A stretch of DNA of 5,292 bases from an uncultured Alphaproteobacteria bacterium (lineage in GTDB: Bacteria; Pseudomonadota; Alphaproteobacteria; Rhizobiales; Hyphomicrobiaceae): NCBI GenBank assembly GCA_937950105.1, contig CALFEM010000613.1:1-5292 (forward strand), given 5' to 3'. Below, piece after piece: positions 1 to 5,292 of the stretch; positions within the stretch are counted from its first letter, which is position 1; each line of letters begins with the position of its first letter. The position numbers were made by a program, and so were the translations under genes. Below the pieces are notes generated by a model, which saw nothing but the letters and a program-made list of their open reading frames with translations, did not search any database and was not told the origin of the DNA.

Positions 1-1586
1 CCCGAGCCGGTGTTGAACGACCAGAGTTCCTTGCCGGTCGCGGCATCCATGGCCTTCAGGTCACATTCGGGCGTGCCGAAGAACACGAGGCCGCCAGCGG
101 TCGTCAGCACGCCACCCCACAGCGGAGCGGTGTTCTTGTACTCCCACTTGGTCTCACCCGTGGCCGGATCCATGGCCTTGAGCGAGCCGATGTGGGTGTC
201 GAACACCGGCTTGATGTTGAAGCCGGCGCCGAGGTAGGCCGCGCCCTTCTTGTAGGTGATCGGCTCGTTCCAGATGTCCATGCCCCACTCGTTGGAGGGG
301 ATGTAGAACAGCTTGGTGTCCGGCGAGTAGGCCATCGGCATCCAGTTCTTGCCGCCGAGGAAGCTCGGCACCGCGAACACGGACGTACCCTTCTTGCCAT
401 CGGCGCCCTTGGTCGGATCGCCCGGACGGCTCTCCGGCACGTAGATCGGCTTGCCGTTCTTGTCGATGCCCTTCGCCCACGTGATCTTGTTCACGAACGG
501 ATAGGCGTTGATGAACTTGCCGTTCTCGCGGTTGAGGACGTAGAGGAAGCCGTTACGGTCGGCGGTCGCCGCCGCCTTCACGCCGCCCATGTCGAACGAG
601 ACGACCTCGTTGACGCCGTCGAAGTCCCAGCCGTCGTTCGGCGTCGTCTGGAAGCCCCACTTGATCTCGCCCGTCTCCGGATCGATGGCGAGACGCGAGC
701 ACGACCACTTGTTGTCGCCCGGACGCATGTGGCTGTTCCACGGAGCCGGGTTGCCGGCGCCGATGAAGATCAGCTTGGTGTCGGGATCATAGGTGCCGCC
801 GAGCCAGGTGGCGCCGCCGCCGGTCTGCCAGAGATCACCCGGCCAGGTCTCGTTCTTCTTGCCGGTCATGGTCGACTCTTTACCATTCAGAGTGCCCATG
901 TGGCCTTCGATGGTCGGACGCGACCAGACGACCTCGCCGTCTTCGACGCGACGCGCCTCGACGCGGCCGACGACGCCGAACTCACCGCCCGACACGCCGT
1001 TGATGATGAGGGGGCCGTGAGCCTTCGACGGAACGATCAGCGGAGCGGCGGTGTAGGAGTAGCCGTCCTTGAACTCGTCGATCTTCTTCGTCCACACGAC
1101 CTTGCCGGTCTTGGCGTCGAGCGCCACCATCTTGGCGTCGAGCGTGCCGAAGATGAACTTGTCGCCGATCAGGGCGCCACCGCGATTGATGACGTCGCAG
1201 CACGGCAGGATGCCCTCGGGCAGGCGCGCGTCATACTGCCAGAGTTCCTTGCCGGTCTTGGTGTCGATGGCCCAGGCGCGGCTGTAGGAACCGGGGATGT
1301 ACAGCACGCCGCCCTTGACCAGCGGCGGGGTCTCCTGACCGCGCATCTTCTCGCCGCCGAGCGACATCGCCCAGGCCGGAACGAGGCCCGAGATGTTCGA
1401 CGCATTGAGCGTCTTCAGCGGGCTGTAGCGCTGGCCCTCCGGCCCGAGGCCGTTGGAGACGACGTCGTTCGTCGTCTTGGCGTCGTTGACGATGTCGTCG
1501 ATCTTGACATCGGCAAGCGACGGCTGCGTGAGCGTCACCGTCAACGCGAGCGCGCTGGCGGTGGCAAGCCATTTCCAGGTCGTCAT
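1..1586 (-). CDS. PQQ-dependent alcohol dehydrogenase, ExaF/PedH-like, predicted lanthanide-dependent (3' end cut by window)
   Basis: Periplasmic quinoprotein that oxidises primary alcohols to aldehydes and passes electrons from PQQ to a c-type cytochrome. 528 complete residues are visible; relatives are about 600 long, so the last propeller part lies beyond the left edge. Residues 1-25 are a Sec signal peptide (cleavage after Ser-Leu-Ala). The adjacent cysteines C129-C130 match the vicinal disulfide over PQQ. E202 (GGEFG), N279 (GAGNP) and D321 (WDFDG) match the metal ligands, W261 the PQQ-stacking tryptophan and R344 the active-site arginine. D323, two after the catalytic Asp, is the extra ligand of lanthanide enzymes; calcium MxaF has Ala there. 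TGxxxW propeller-docking motifs recur. The stretch around residues 430-470 ([12 protein letters not shown]) looks more like ExaA/ExaF/PedH than XoxF5. Start chosen because AAGGGG lies 7 bases upstream. Arginine codons are nearly all CGC/CGT and lysine AAG, suggesting high expression. The family is secure; the subfamily and substrate are not. Confidence 0.95.
   Translation of the reverse strand, partial: MTTWKWLATASALALTVTLTQPSLADVKIDDIVNDAKTTNDVVSNGLGPEGQRYSPLKTLNASNISGLVPAWAMSLGGEKMRGQETPPLVKGGVLYIPGSYSRAWAIDTKTGKELWQYDARLPEGILPCCDVINRGGALIGDKFIFGTLDAKMVALDAKTGKVVWTKKIDEFKDGYSYTAAPLIVPSKAHGPLIINGVSGGEFGVVGRVEARRVEDGEVVWSRPTIEGHMGTLNGKESTMTGKKNETWPGDLWQTGGGATWLGGTYDPDTKLIFIGAGNPAPWNSHMRPGDNKWSCSRLAIDPETGEIKWGFQTTPNDGWDFDGVNEVVSFDMGGVKAAATADRNGFLYVLNRENGKFINAYPFVNKITWAKGIDKNGKPIYVPESRPGDPTKGADGKKGTSVFAVPSFLGGKNWMPMAYSPDTKLFYIPSNEWGMDIWNEPITYKKGAAYLGAGFNIKPVFDTHIGSLKAMDPATGETKWEYKNTAPLWGGVLTTAGGLVFFGTPECDLKAMDAATGKELWSFNTGS
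21..39 (-). repeat. 19-base exact repeat within the dehydrogenase gene, copy 1 (copy 2 at 1239-1257)
   Basis: The 19-mer CCAGAGTTCCTTGCCGGTC (plus strand) occurs here and again at 1239-1257. Both encode TGKELW, the tryptophan-docking motif of two propeller blades. The identical codons fit strong codon preference on a repeated protein motif, not a mobile or recombination element. Confidence 0.6.
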
Positions 1587-1593
1587 TGGGCAT

Positions 1594-1599
1594 CCCCTT
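1594..1599 (-). promoter_or_regulatory. Shine-Dalgarno of the alcohol dehydrogenase
   Basis: AAGGGG on the minus strand ends 7 bases before the ATG at 1586. It decides against the other-frame ATG at 1593-1591, which would leave no spacing and opens only an out-of-frame shadow. Confidence 0.75.
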
Positions 1600-1619
1600 G
1601 GTCTGATTATTGTGGCTGC

Positions 1620-1635
1620 TTCCCTGGTCTGGGAA
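1620..1635 (-). promoter_or_regulatory. Small leader hairpin upstream of the dehydrogenase ribosome site
   Basis: In the minus-strand transcript UUCCC, a six-base loop (AGACCA), then GGGAA form a 5-base-pair stem ending 33 bases before the ATG. The loop sequence recurs as CAGACCA directly in front of the ribosome site (1605-1599), so the same UUCCC could instead pair with the AGGGGA that overlaps the Shine-Dalgarno. Function is unproven. Confidence 0.25.
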
Positions 1636-1688
1636 CCTTCTTTGGCCGCGTCGTCGAACCGCTGCGCGGCTGGCTGGAAGTCGAGCCT

Positions 1689-1705
1689 GTGCGACGTTAT
1701 CGCAC
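1689..1705. promoter_or_regulatory. Inverted repeat, candidate operator
   Basis: GTGCGA, five bases (CGTTA), then TCGCAC: perfect 6-base arms spanning 17 bases. It lies just downstream of the proposed promoter, about 100 bases before the dehydrogenase ATG, where a repressor or response regulator could bind. It could equally be a small RNA hairpin. No regulator gene is in the window. Confidence 0.3.
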
Positions 1706-1718
1706 GCCCCGCATGCCT

Positions 1719-1746
1719 CTTATTGCCAAATAGTACAAAGTTCCAA
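1719..1746 (-). promoter_or_regulatory. Possible sigma70-type promoter of the dehydrogenase
   Basis: On the minus strand TTGGAA (1746-1741) is followed after 16 bases by AATAAG (1724-1719). Each box matches its consensus at 4 of 6 positions. The boxes sit in the one AT-rich patch of the intergenic region. Transcription would start near 1712 and give a leader of about 125 bases. This is a weak match, supported mainly by position. Confidence 0.3.
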
Positions 1747-1895
1747 AATTAGGGGCGCGATTGCGAACCACGCGCCGAGGATTGCACCTGCCGCCCTCAT
1801 CGCGACGAGCGAGAAGTGGGCGATTCACAAGGGTTTCTCTATCACGGGCACGACGACGGTCAGAAACGACGGGCTGCGGCGAGGCGCCTTCGGAA

Positions 1896-1905
1896 GGGCA
1901 TGCCC
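1896..1905. repeat. Perfect 10-base palindrome
   Basis: GGGCATGCCC is self-complementary over 10 bases in the intergenic region. It is not followed by a T-run on either strand, so it is not a terminator. In GC-rich DNA this may be chance. Confidence 0.2.
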
Positions 1906-1918
1906 GGTCCACTCTATG

Positions 1919-1930
1919 TCGCAATTGCGA
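1919..1930. repeat. Perfect 12-base palindrome
   Basis: TCGCAATTGCGA is self-complementary over all 12 bases. Its right half overlaps the octamer ATTGCGAA (1924-1931), which recurs in the same orientation at 1760-1767, near the proposed promoter. It could be a binding site for a dimeric regulator, or chance. Confidence 0.3.
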
Positions 1931-2052
1931 ATAGCAGAGGTGCAGTTCGCGAAAGGCTCGCCGGCGGTGTCGACGAATGGCTTCGGGCCCGCCAGACAGC
2001 GCGAATGCGGCGCCAGAAAGCGACGTGGACAGCCCGAACGAGCGCACCAGTT

Positions 2053-3063
2053 TCAGCCGGCGCGATCGATGCGCGGCCAGCTGCCGGCCTCGAGCTTCGG
2101 GTAGAAGTGCATCACCGATCGCTCGTACTCGTAGCGCGCCAGCGCGATGCGCCCGGTCCACTCCGGCAACGGCTCGGCGATCGCCTCGTTCTGCGACAGG
2201 CCACGCTCGAACGCGTTGCGGATCGTCTCTTCCATCACCGCCAGCCAGTCGCGCGTCTGCCCGACACCGCGCGCGCCGGATTCGACCGGGCCATGGCCAG
2301 GGACCAACGCTCGATCGGAGATCGCCCCGAGTGCATCGAGGCTGTGACGCCAGCGCGCGAGATCGGCATGCGGCGTCGTCGGCGCGCGATCCAGAAACAC
2401 CAGATCACCCGCGACCAGAAGCCCGGATGTCTCTTCGAACAGCACGAGATCGCTGGCGGTGTGGCCGGCGAGGGTCTGCGCGCGAAAGCGGCGCTGCCCG
2501 ATCTGCTCGGTACCGTCCTCGAGGGTTCGGCCGGGAGCGACGACCTCGGTGCCGCGCATCCAGTCGCCGGCCGCGTGATACATCGCCGAAGCGAACGCTT
2601 CGCCAAGGTCCGCAAGGCCGTCGACGACGCCCTTCGGCGCGGCGATCGCATCAGCCGCGAAGGCCTGGTTGCCGAACACGTGGTCGGGATGGAAATGCGT
2701 GAGGTAGGCGCGCACGACCGGCTTGCCGGTGAGTTGCCGCACGATGGCATCGAGCGCCAGCCCGTAGCGCTTCGACGGGCCCGTGTCGACGATGACGGCG
2801 CCGTCGCTCGTGTCGAAAATGGTGATGTTGGCGATGGCGCCGCCGTTCTTGCGGTCGATCGCCTCCTGCGCGCCGCGCACGACCCACACGCCATCACCGA
2901 TCCGCTCCGGCTTCAGCTCATAGGCGAGCGGCGCCGCGTCGGCATCGAACACGCCGAGCAGCATCGGCAACGTCGCAATGCCGGCGACCCTGGCGAGAGC
3001 GGCGCGGCGGGTGATGCCGTCGTCGCCATCTCGAGCCGGTTCCGGATGTCCTACCCGCTTCAT
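2053..3063 (-). CDS. Periplasmic MBL-fold zinc hydrolase of the quinoprotein relay system (SoxH-like)
   Basis: 336 residues. The metallo-beta-lactamase fold carries a full binuclear metal set: THFHPDH gives H123, H125, D127 and H128, then H201 (AGHT), D220 (AGDLVF) and H257 (PGHG). This resembles glyoxalase II/SoxH-type thioester hydrolases. The N-terminus is a Tat-like signal: TRRAAL (R19-R20), a hydrophobic run to about residue 38, and cleavage near Ala-Asp-Ala (41-43). Export would put it beside the carrier and dehydrogenase. It contains no cysteine. The start ATG overlaps the SoxYZ-like stop as ATGA, with GGAG 7 bases upstream, so translation is probably coupled. An open frame continues upstream inside the SoxYZ-like gene, but that is an out-of-frame shadow. 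Families described as 'quinoprotein relay system zinc metallohydrolase' fit the context. The substrate is unknown; thioester or thiol-adduct hydrolysis on the carrier is inference. Confidence 0.93.
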   Translation of the reverse strand: MKRVGHPEPARDGDDGITRRAALARVAGIATLPMLLGVFDADAAPLAYELKPERIGDGVWVVRGAQEAIDRKNGGAIANITIFDTSDGAVIVDTGPSKRYGLALDAIVRQLTGKPVVRAYLTHFHPDHVFGNQAFAADAIAAPKGVVDGLADLGEAFASAMYHAAGDWMRGTEVVAPGRTLEDGTEQIGQRRFRAQTLAGHTASDLVLFEETSGLLVAGDLVFLDRAPTTPHADLARWRHSLDALGAISDRALVPGHGPVESGARGVGQTRDWLAVMEETIRNAFERGLSQNEAIAEPLPEWTGRIALARYEYERSVMHFYPKLEAGSWPRIDRAG

Positions 3064-3074
3064 TTCACGGCTCC
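3060..3074 (-). promoter_or_regulatory. ATGA overlap and ribosome site coupling the carrier and hydrolase genes
   Basis: The TGA of the SoxYZ-like gene (3062-3060) shares bases with the ATG of the hydrolase (3063-3061). GGAG at 3074-3071 is spaced 7 bases before that ATG. This is the usual layout for re-initiating ribosomes and near-equal production of two partners. Confidence 0.7.
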
Positions 3075-3887
3075 GGGCTTTGCCGCCGCGGCATCGCTCT
3101 GACGCCACGCAACCGGAATGACGGAGCGATAGTCGGCCCCGTTGTTGTCGCGCCCGTCGATGGTCAGAGCCTTGTCGGAGACCGGCAGCCGCACGATCAT
3201 GGTGAAGGTCGGATCCTCGCTCACCGGCTCGCGAATTTCGACCTCGGCGAGAGATTGGCCGTCGCTCGCGCGCATGTTCAGCTTCTCGATGAAGTACGCC
3301 GGCGTGTTGTCGCGCGCGAGGCCCGTGTCCATCGGATGGCGCACGCGGAAGCGCACGCGCGCCGAGCCGTCGACTTCGCGCCACATGCGACCCTGCGCAT
3401 GGCCGACGGTATCGGACCAGTCGGCGTCCTTGCGCGCCAGTGCCGGCGCCGAGCAGCCACCGCCTGCCGCGTCGAGATAGACACTGCCGACGTGCCATGT
3501 GCCGTCGCCGAGCAGCGCCGCCGCACGCACAGGCGTCGCCTGCTCGACTTTCATGGAGAGGCCGATGTAGGGCGCGGCCTTGACCGGAAGCACCGTCACG
3601 ACATGCTGGATCGGATTGAGATCGGCGAACACGACGAGCTTTTTGACATCGCCCAGCGCTCGCGCGTCGGCAGTCACCGGCACCTGCGCCTGGTTCTCGA
3701 CGATGCTCGGGATCGACACCTTGACGCGATCGTCGAAGACGACCGGAGCGTCGCCGAAGAACTGCGCCTTCATGTCGTTCCACATGACGGAGCCGAGCGG
3801 ATCGGCAGCCGGCCCCGCCGTCGCCGTGGACGCCGCCATCGCCGACGCCACGAGCGTTACCCATTTCAGCGCGGCTCGCATCGCCAT
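3060..3887 (-). CDS. Quinoprotein dehydrogenase-associated SoxYZ-like carrier protein
   Basis: 275 residues, exported: residues 1-24 form a Sec signal (cleavage after Ala-Thr-Ala). A SoxY-like domain spans about 37-145 and ends in AGGGCSAP with C145; a SoxZ-like immunoglobulin-type domain spans about 165-262. In sulfur oxidation SoxY and SoxZ are separate proteins and SoxY carries intermediates on a cysteine in a C-terminal GGCGG arm. Here the two are fused, so the cysteine arm is internal. C145 is the only cysteine in the protein, which supports a covalent carrier role. No other sox genes are visible, and the neighbours are a quinoprotein dehydrogenase and its partners, so sulfur oxidation is unlikely. 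The start at 3887 has GGGAGG 5 bases upstream; an in-frame ATG at 3881 is 11 bases from it and also possible. The cargo is unknown. Confidence 0.92.
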   Translation of the reverse strand: MAMRAALKWVTLVASAMAASTATAGPAADPLGSVMWNDMKAQFFGDAPVVFDDRVKVSIPSIVENQAQVPVTADARALGDVKKLVVFADLNPIQHVVTVLPVKAAPYIGLSMKVEQATPVRAAALLGDGTWHVGSVYLDAAGGGCSAPALARKDADWSDTVGHAQGRMWREVDGSARVRFRVRHPMDTGLARDNTPAYFIEKLNMRASDGQSLAEVEIREPVSEDPTFTMIVRLPVSDKALTIDGRDNNGADYRSVIPVAWRQSDAAAAKPGAVK

Positions 3888-3892
3888 CCTTG

Positions 3893-3898
3893 CCTCCC
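3893..3898 (-). promoter_or_regulatory. Shine-Dalgarno of the SoxYZ-like gene
   Basis: GGGAGG on the minus strand lies 5 bases before ATG 3887 and 11 before the in-frame ATG 3881. It supports initiation at one of these two codons; they differ by two residues ahead of the same signal peptide. Confidence 0.65.
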
Positions 3899-3913
3899 GG
3901 ACCTCGTCATGTT

Positions 3914-3945
3914 CGTTGACGACACTGTAGCTGGTCGTCGACGAC
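3914..3945 (-). other. Hairpin and palindrome in the gap between the solute-binding and SoxYZ-like genes
   Basis: The 94-base gap holds GTCGTCGACGAC (3934-3945), a perfect 12-base palindrome. Its part 3934-3943 also pairs with 3914-3923 across a 10-base loop, with one mismatch in the minus-strand transcript. No T-run follows, so it is not a typical terminator. It could be an mRNA processing or stability element, or a weak attenuator, inside one operon. Confidence 0.3.
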
Positions 3946-3981
3946 TCTCAACTACATCCCGTGCACCATCGCAGGATGGGA

Positions 3982-4890
3982 TCAGGGGACCGGCGGTGGC
4001 ACGTGTGAAAGGCCGTAGCGCGCGAAGATCGCCTTCACCTCGCCCGACTGGCTGAGTTCCGCCAGCGCATTGCCGATCGCGTAACCCGTATCACGGCTAT
4101 CCTCCTTGACCGCCATCCCGATCGTCCAGGCCATCCTGAGGTCGGTGTCGAATGCCGGTTCCAGAATGGCTATACCGTCGCTTTTGCCGGCGATCCCCGC
4201 CTCGATCTCGGCGCGGCGGCCGAGCAAACCGGCATTCTCGCCTGCGAGGAAGCTTTCTGCCGCCGTCTTGAACTTCCGGTACGGATTGATGTTCGCCTTG
4301 TAGGCGCCGCCGTCCGCGAACATCGCGTAGTAGTGCGCAACTGTCGCGAAGTGCACCGCCAGCTTCGCCGAGGTGAACGGCTTCAGTCCGGATGCGGCGT
4401 CGAACGGCGCCGGGAGCTTGTCCTTGCGCACCGCCAGCACGATGCGCTCGTGATAGTACGCGTTTGAAATCTGCACGAGCGGATTGCTCACGATAAAGGC
4501 CTTCTCCATCGGCACATGCAGCATGACGTCGGCGATCAGACCACCGGTACGTGGCCCCTGCCAGACGTTGGAGCGCAGATCGTCGTCCACCTCCTCGCCG
4601 GCGTAACGCAGCACGAGGTTGGCCTTCACACCGAGCTTGTCGGCGATGGCACGCGCGAGGTCGGCATCGGCCCCCTTGATGCTGCCGTCGGTATCGGTCC
4701 ACGAGAAGGGAGCGTTGTCCTCGTACAGCACCACGTTGAGGACCTTGCTCGACTTGACGTCGTCGAGCGGACGCGCGCTGGCCGACGGCACCAGCTGCGC
4801 GAGCGACACCGCCGTGCCAACGGCGAACGCGAGGCCGAGCATCAGCCTCGCGCGCGTGGACACGGGTTTAGCAGAAGACCTGTTGCGCAT
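3982..4890 (-). CDS. Quinoprotein dehydrogenase-associated solute-binding protein (MxaJ/XoxJ-like)
   Basis: 302 residues with the two-lobed periplasmic solute-binding fold of family 3. Residues 1-39 are a long Sec signal (basic start, hydrophobic 17-33, cleavage after Ser-Ala-Ser-Ala). The first lobe opens with LNVVLYEDNAPFSW and GSIKGADADLARAIADKLG (about 51-87), typical of the family, and ends in ALAELSQSGEVKAIFARYG near 275-293. It lacks cysteines. No permease or ATPase gene is nearby, as expected for the group named after quinoprotein dehydrogenases. XoxJ/MxaJ members are thought to help activate or assemble the dehydrogenase rather than feed a transporter. The start is placed at 4890, 23 bases after the cytochrome stop; an upstream open frame runs through the cytochrome gene and is a shadow. 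No clear Shine-Dalgarno precedes this ATG, so translation may depend on the cytochrome gene. Role is by family and context. Confidence 0.9.
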   Translation of the reverse strand: MRNRSSAKPVSTRARLMLGLAFAVGTAVSLAQLVPSASARPLDDVKSSKVLNVVLYEDNAPFSWTDTDGSIKGADADLARAIADKLGVKANLVLRYAGEEVDDDLRSNVWQGPRTGGLIADVMLHVPMEKAFIVSNPLVQISNAYYHERIVLAVRKDKLPAPFDAASGLKPFTSAKLAVHFATVAHYYAMFADGGAYKANINPYRKFKTAAESFLAGENAGLLGRRAEIEAGIAGKSDGIAILEPAFDTDLRMAWTIGMAVKEDSRDTGYAIGNALAELSQSGEVKAIFARYGLSHVPPPVP

Positions 4891-4913
4891 GCTGCAGCCG
4901 CGCCGGTTTGCGA

Positions 4914-5292
4914 TCAACCGTCGAACTTCGACTCGACGAAGGCGCGGATGGCCCACATGGCTTCCTGGCTCAGCACGCCCTCGAAAGCCGGCATCTTGGT
5001 GACGCCGTTGATCGTCGCGCCGTGCCGGATGCGCTCCATGAACCACTCGTCACCCGGTTGCCCCTTTTCGAGGTAGCGCAAATCCGGAGCGAGGCCGCCG
5101 GAGATCACGTCGAGGCCGTGGCAACGCGCGCAGTTCTGGTTGTAGCCGGACGAGCCGATCTTGATGGCGAGTTCGTTGCCCGTGTACGGGTTCTTGTCGC
5201 GCCACTTGTCGCCCAGTTCCTCCAGCCCCTTGGTATCGACCGGCTGGGGCACCACGTCACCGTGCGCCTGCACACGGGCGATGCCGCCGGCG
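4914..5292 (-). CDS. pedF: Cytochrome c-550, PedF-like (5' end cut by window)
   Basis: Electron acceptor for a periplasmic quinoprotein alcohol dehydrogenase, passing electrons toward the oxidase. The frame is open to the right edge (first full codon at 5291), giving 125 residues plus stop. The signal peptide is almost entirely outside; the visible part seems to begin near its end, with a likely cleavage at Val-Gln-Ala/His-Gly-Asp (residues 7-10 of the fragment). The heme site NCARCH (Cys54, Cys57, His58; bases 5132-5118) is followed by GLDVISGGLAPDLRYL. M100 in TKMPAF is the probable sixth heme ligand, and the C-terminal helix SQEAMWAIRAFVESKF is typical of class I cytochromes c. The wording around WRDKNPYTGNE and YNQNCARCHG resembles the PedF group rather than XoxG or CycA. 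A GTG at 5273 is an internal codon, not the start. It leads the gene cluster, 23 bases before the solute-binding gene. Confidence 0.92.
   Translation of the reverse strand, partial: AGGIARVQAHGDVVPQPVDTKGLEELGDKWRDKNPYTGNELAIKIGSSGYNQNCARCHGLDVISGGLAPDLRYLEKGQPGDEWFMERIRHGATINGVTKMPAFEGVLSQEAMWAIRAFVESKFDG

Larger units (their letters stand above)
1587..2052 (-). other. 466-base intergenic/leader region before the dehydrogenase gene
   Basis: This is the only long non-coding stretch. Neither strand holds a frame with a recognisable protein, good ribosome site or convincing codon use. It is locally AT-rich at about 1719-1750 (probable promoter). It carries perfect palindromes at 1919-1930, 1896-1905 and 1947-1954 (TTCGCGAA), an inverted repeat at 1689-1705, two copies of ATTGCGAA (1760-1767 and 1924-1931), and a leader hairpin at 1620-1635. 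I see no GC hairpin with a T-run after the hydrolase stop, so read-through from the upstream operon into the dehydrogenase cannot be excluded. Confidence 0.7.

Noticed and set aside
192..1733. 513-codon open frame on the plus strand
   Set aside because: It lies antisense to the dehydrogenase, whose protein is clearly recognised with all active-site residues. The translated product is low-complexity, rich in Arg, Ala, Val and Asp, matches no family and is explained by GC-rich codons.
1982..2038. Inverted repeat TTCGGGC / GCCCGAA as terminator of the accessory operon
   Set aside because: The 7-base arms are separated by 43 bases and no T-run follows on the minus strand, so it does not look like an intrinsic terminator.
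1697..2161. 154-codon minus-strand frame across the intergenic region
   Set aside because: It starts inside the metallohydrolase in another frame, has an Arg-rich product without hydrophobic core pattern or domain, and runs over the likely promoter of the dehydrogenase.
1816..3102. 428-codon open frame on the plus strand
   Set aside because: It is antisense to the metallohydrolase, with an Arg/Ala-rich product and no recognisable domain. It runs across the intergenic region into the gene, as chance frames do in such DNA.
3064..3864. Hydrolase frame extending upstream to give a 603-residue protein
   Set aside because: The added part is the out-of-frame reading of the SoxYZ-like gene and is Arg/Gly/Ala-rich. 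The ATG at 3063 with GGAG and a Tat-like leader directly after it is the natural start.
3060..3887. A genuine sulfur-oxidation (Sox) locus
   Set aside because: Only a fused SoxYZ-like protein and a SoxH-like hydrolase are present. SoxA, SoxX, SoxB and SoxC/D are absent from the window, and the neighbours are quinoprotein dehydrogenase partners.
3982..4890. Amino-acid ABC transporter binding protein
   Set aside because: The fold is right but no permease or ATPase gene is adjacent, and the neighbours place it in the dehydrogenase-associated MxaJ/XoxJ-like group.
4891..5046. Solute-binding frame extending upstream to 5046
   Set aside because: The extra 52 residues are the cytochrome gene read in another frame. 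A proper signal peptide begins at 4890.

Overview
The window is GC-rich DNA (roughly 63-65% by eye) whose genes all lie on the minus strand. It looks like an accessory locus for periplasmic alcohol oxidation in a proteobacterium. The proteins resemble those of methylotroph-related or soil Alphaproteobacteria (Hyphomicrobiales), but that placement rests on general resemblance and GC bias, not on a search.

Layout, read in the direction of transcription (right to left): (1) 5292-4914, the C-terminal 125 residues of a c-type cytochrome of the PedF cytochrome c-550 type, cut by the right edge; (2) 4890-3982, a MxaJ/XoxJ-like periplasmic solute-binding protein associated with quinoprotein dehydrogenases; (3) 3887-3060, an exported SoxY-SoxZ-like fusion with a single cysteine; (4) 3063-2053, a metallo-beta-lactamase-fold hydrolase with a Tat-like leader, overlapping gene 3 by an ATGA; (5) a 466-base non-coding stretch, 2052-1587, with a probable promoter, several perfect palindromes and a small leader hairpin; (6) 1586-1, a PQQ-dependent alcohol dehydrogenase cut by the left edge, lacking perhaps 70-80 C-terminal residues.

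How the parts fit: the dehydrogenase has the extra aspartate (Asp-Phe-Asp) that marks lanthanide-using enzymes of the XoxF/ExaF/PedH kind. It should oxidise alcohols in the periplasm and pass electrons to the cytochrome. The solute-binding-like protein belongs to a family thought to help maturation or activation of the dehydrogenase. The SoxYZ-like carrier and the zinc hydrolase form a recurrent but biochemically unexplained partner pair ('quinoprotein relay system'). Cys145 of the carrier is the only cysteine in the three accessory proteins other than the heme-binding pair of the cytochrome. This fits a covalent thiol carrier whose adduct the glyoxalase-II-like hydrolase would release. That pair is the least understood and most interesting part of the window.

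No RNA genes, mobile elements, CRISPR arrays or convincing plus-strand genes were found. The long plus-strand reading frames are antisense shadows created by high GC and codon bias.
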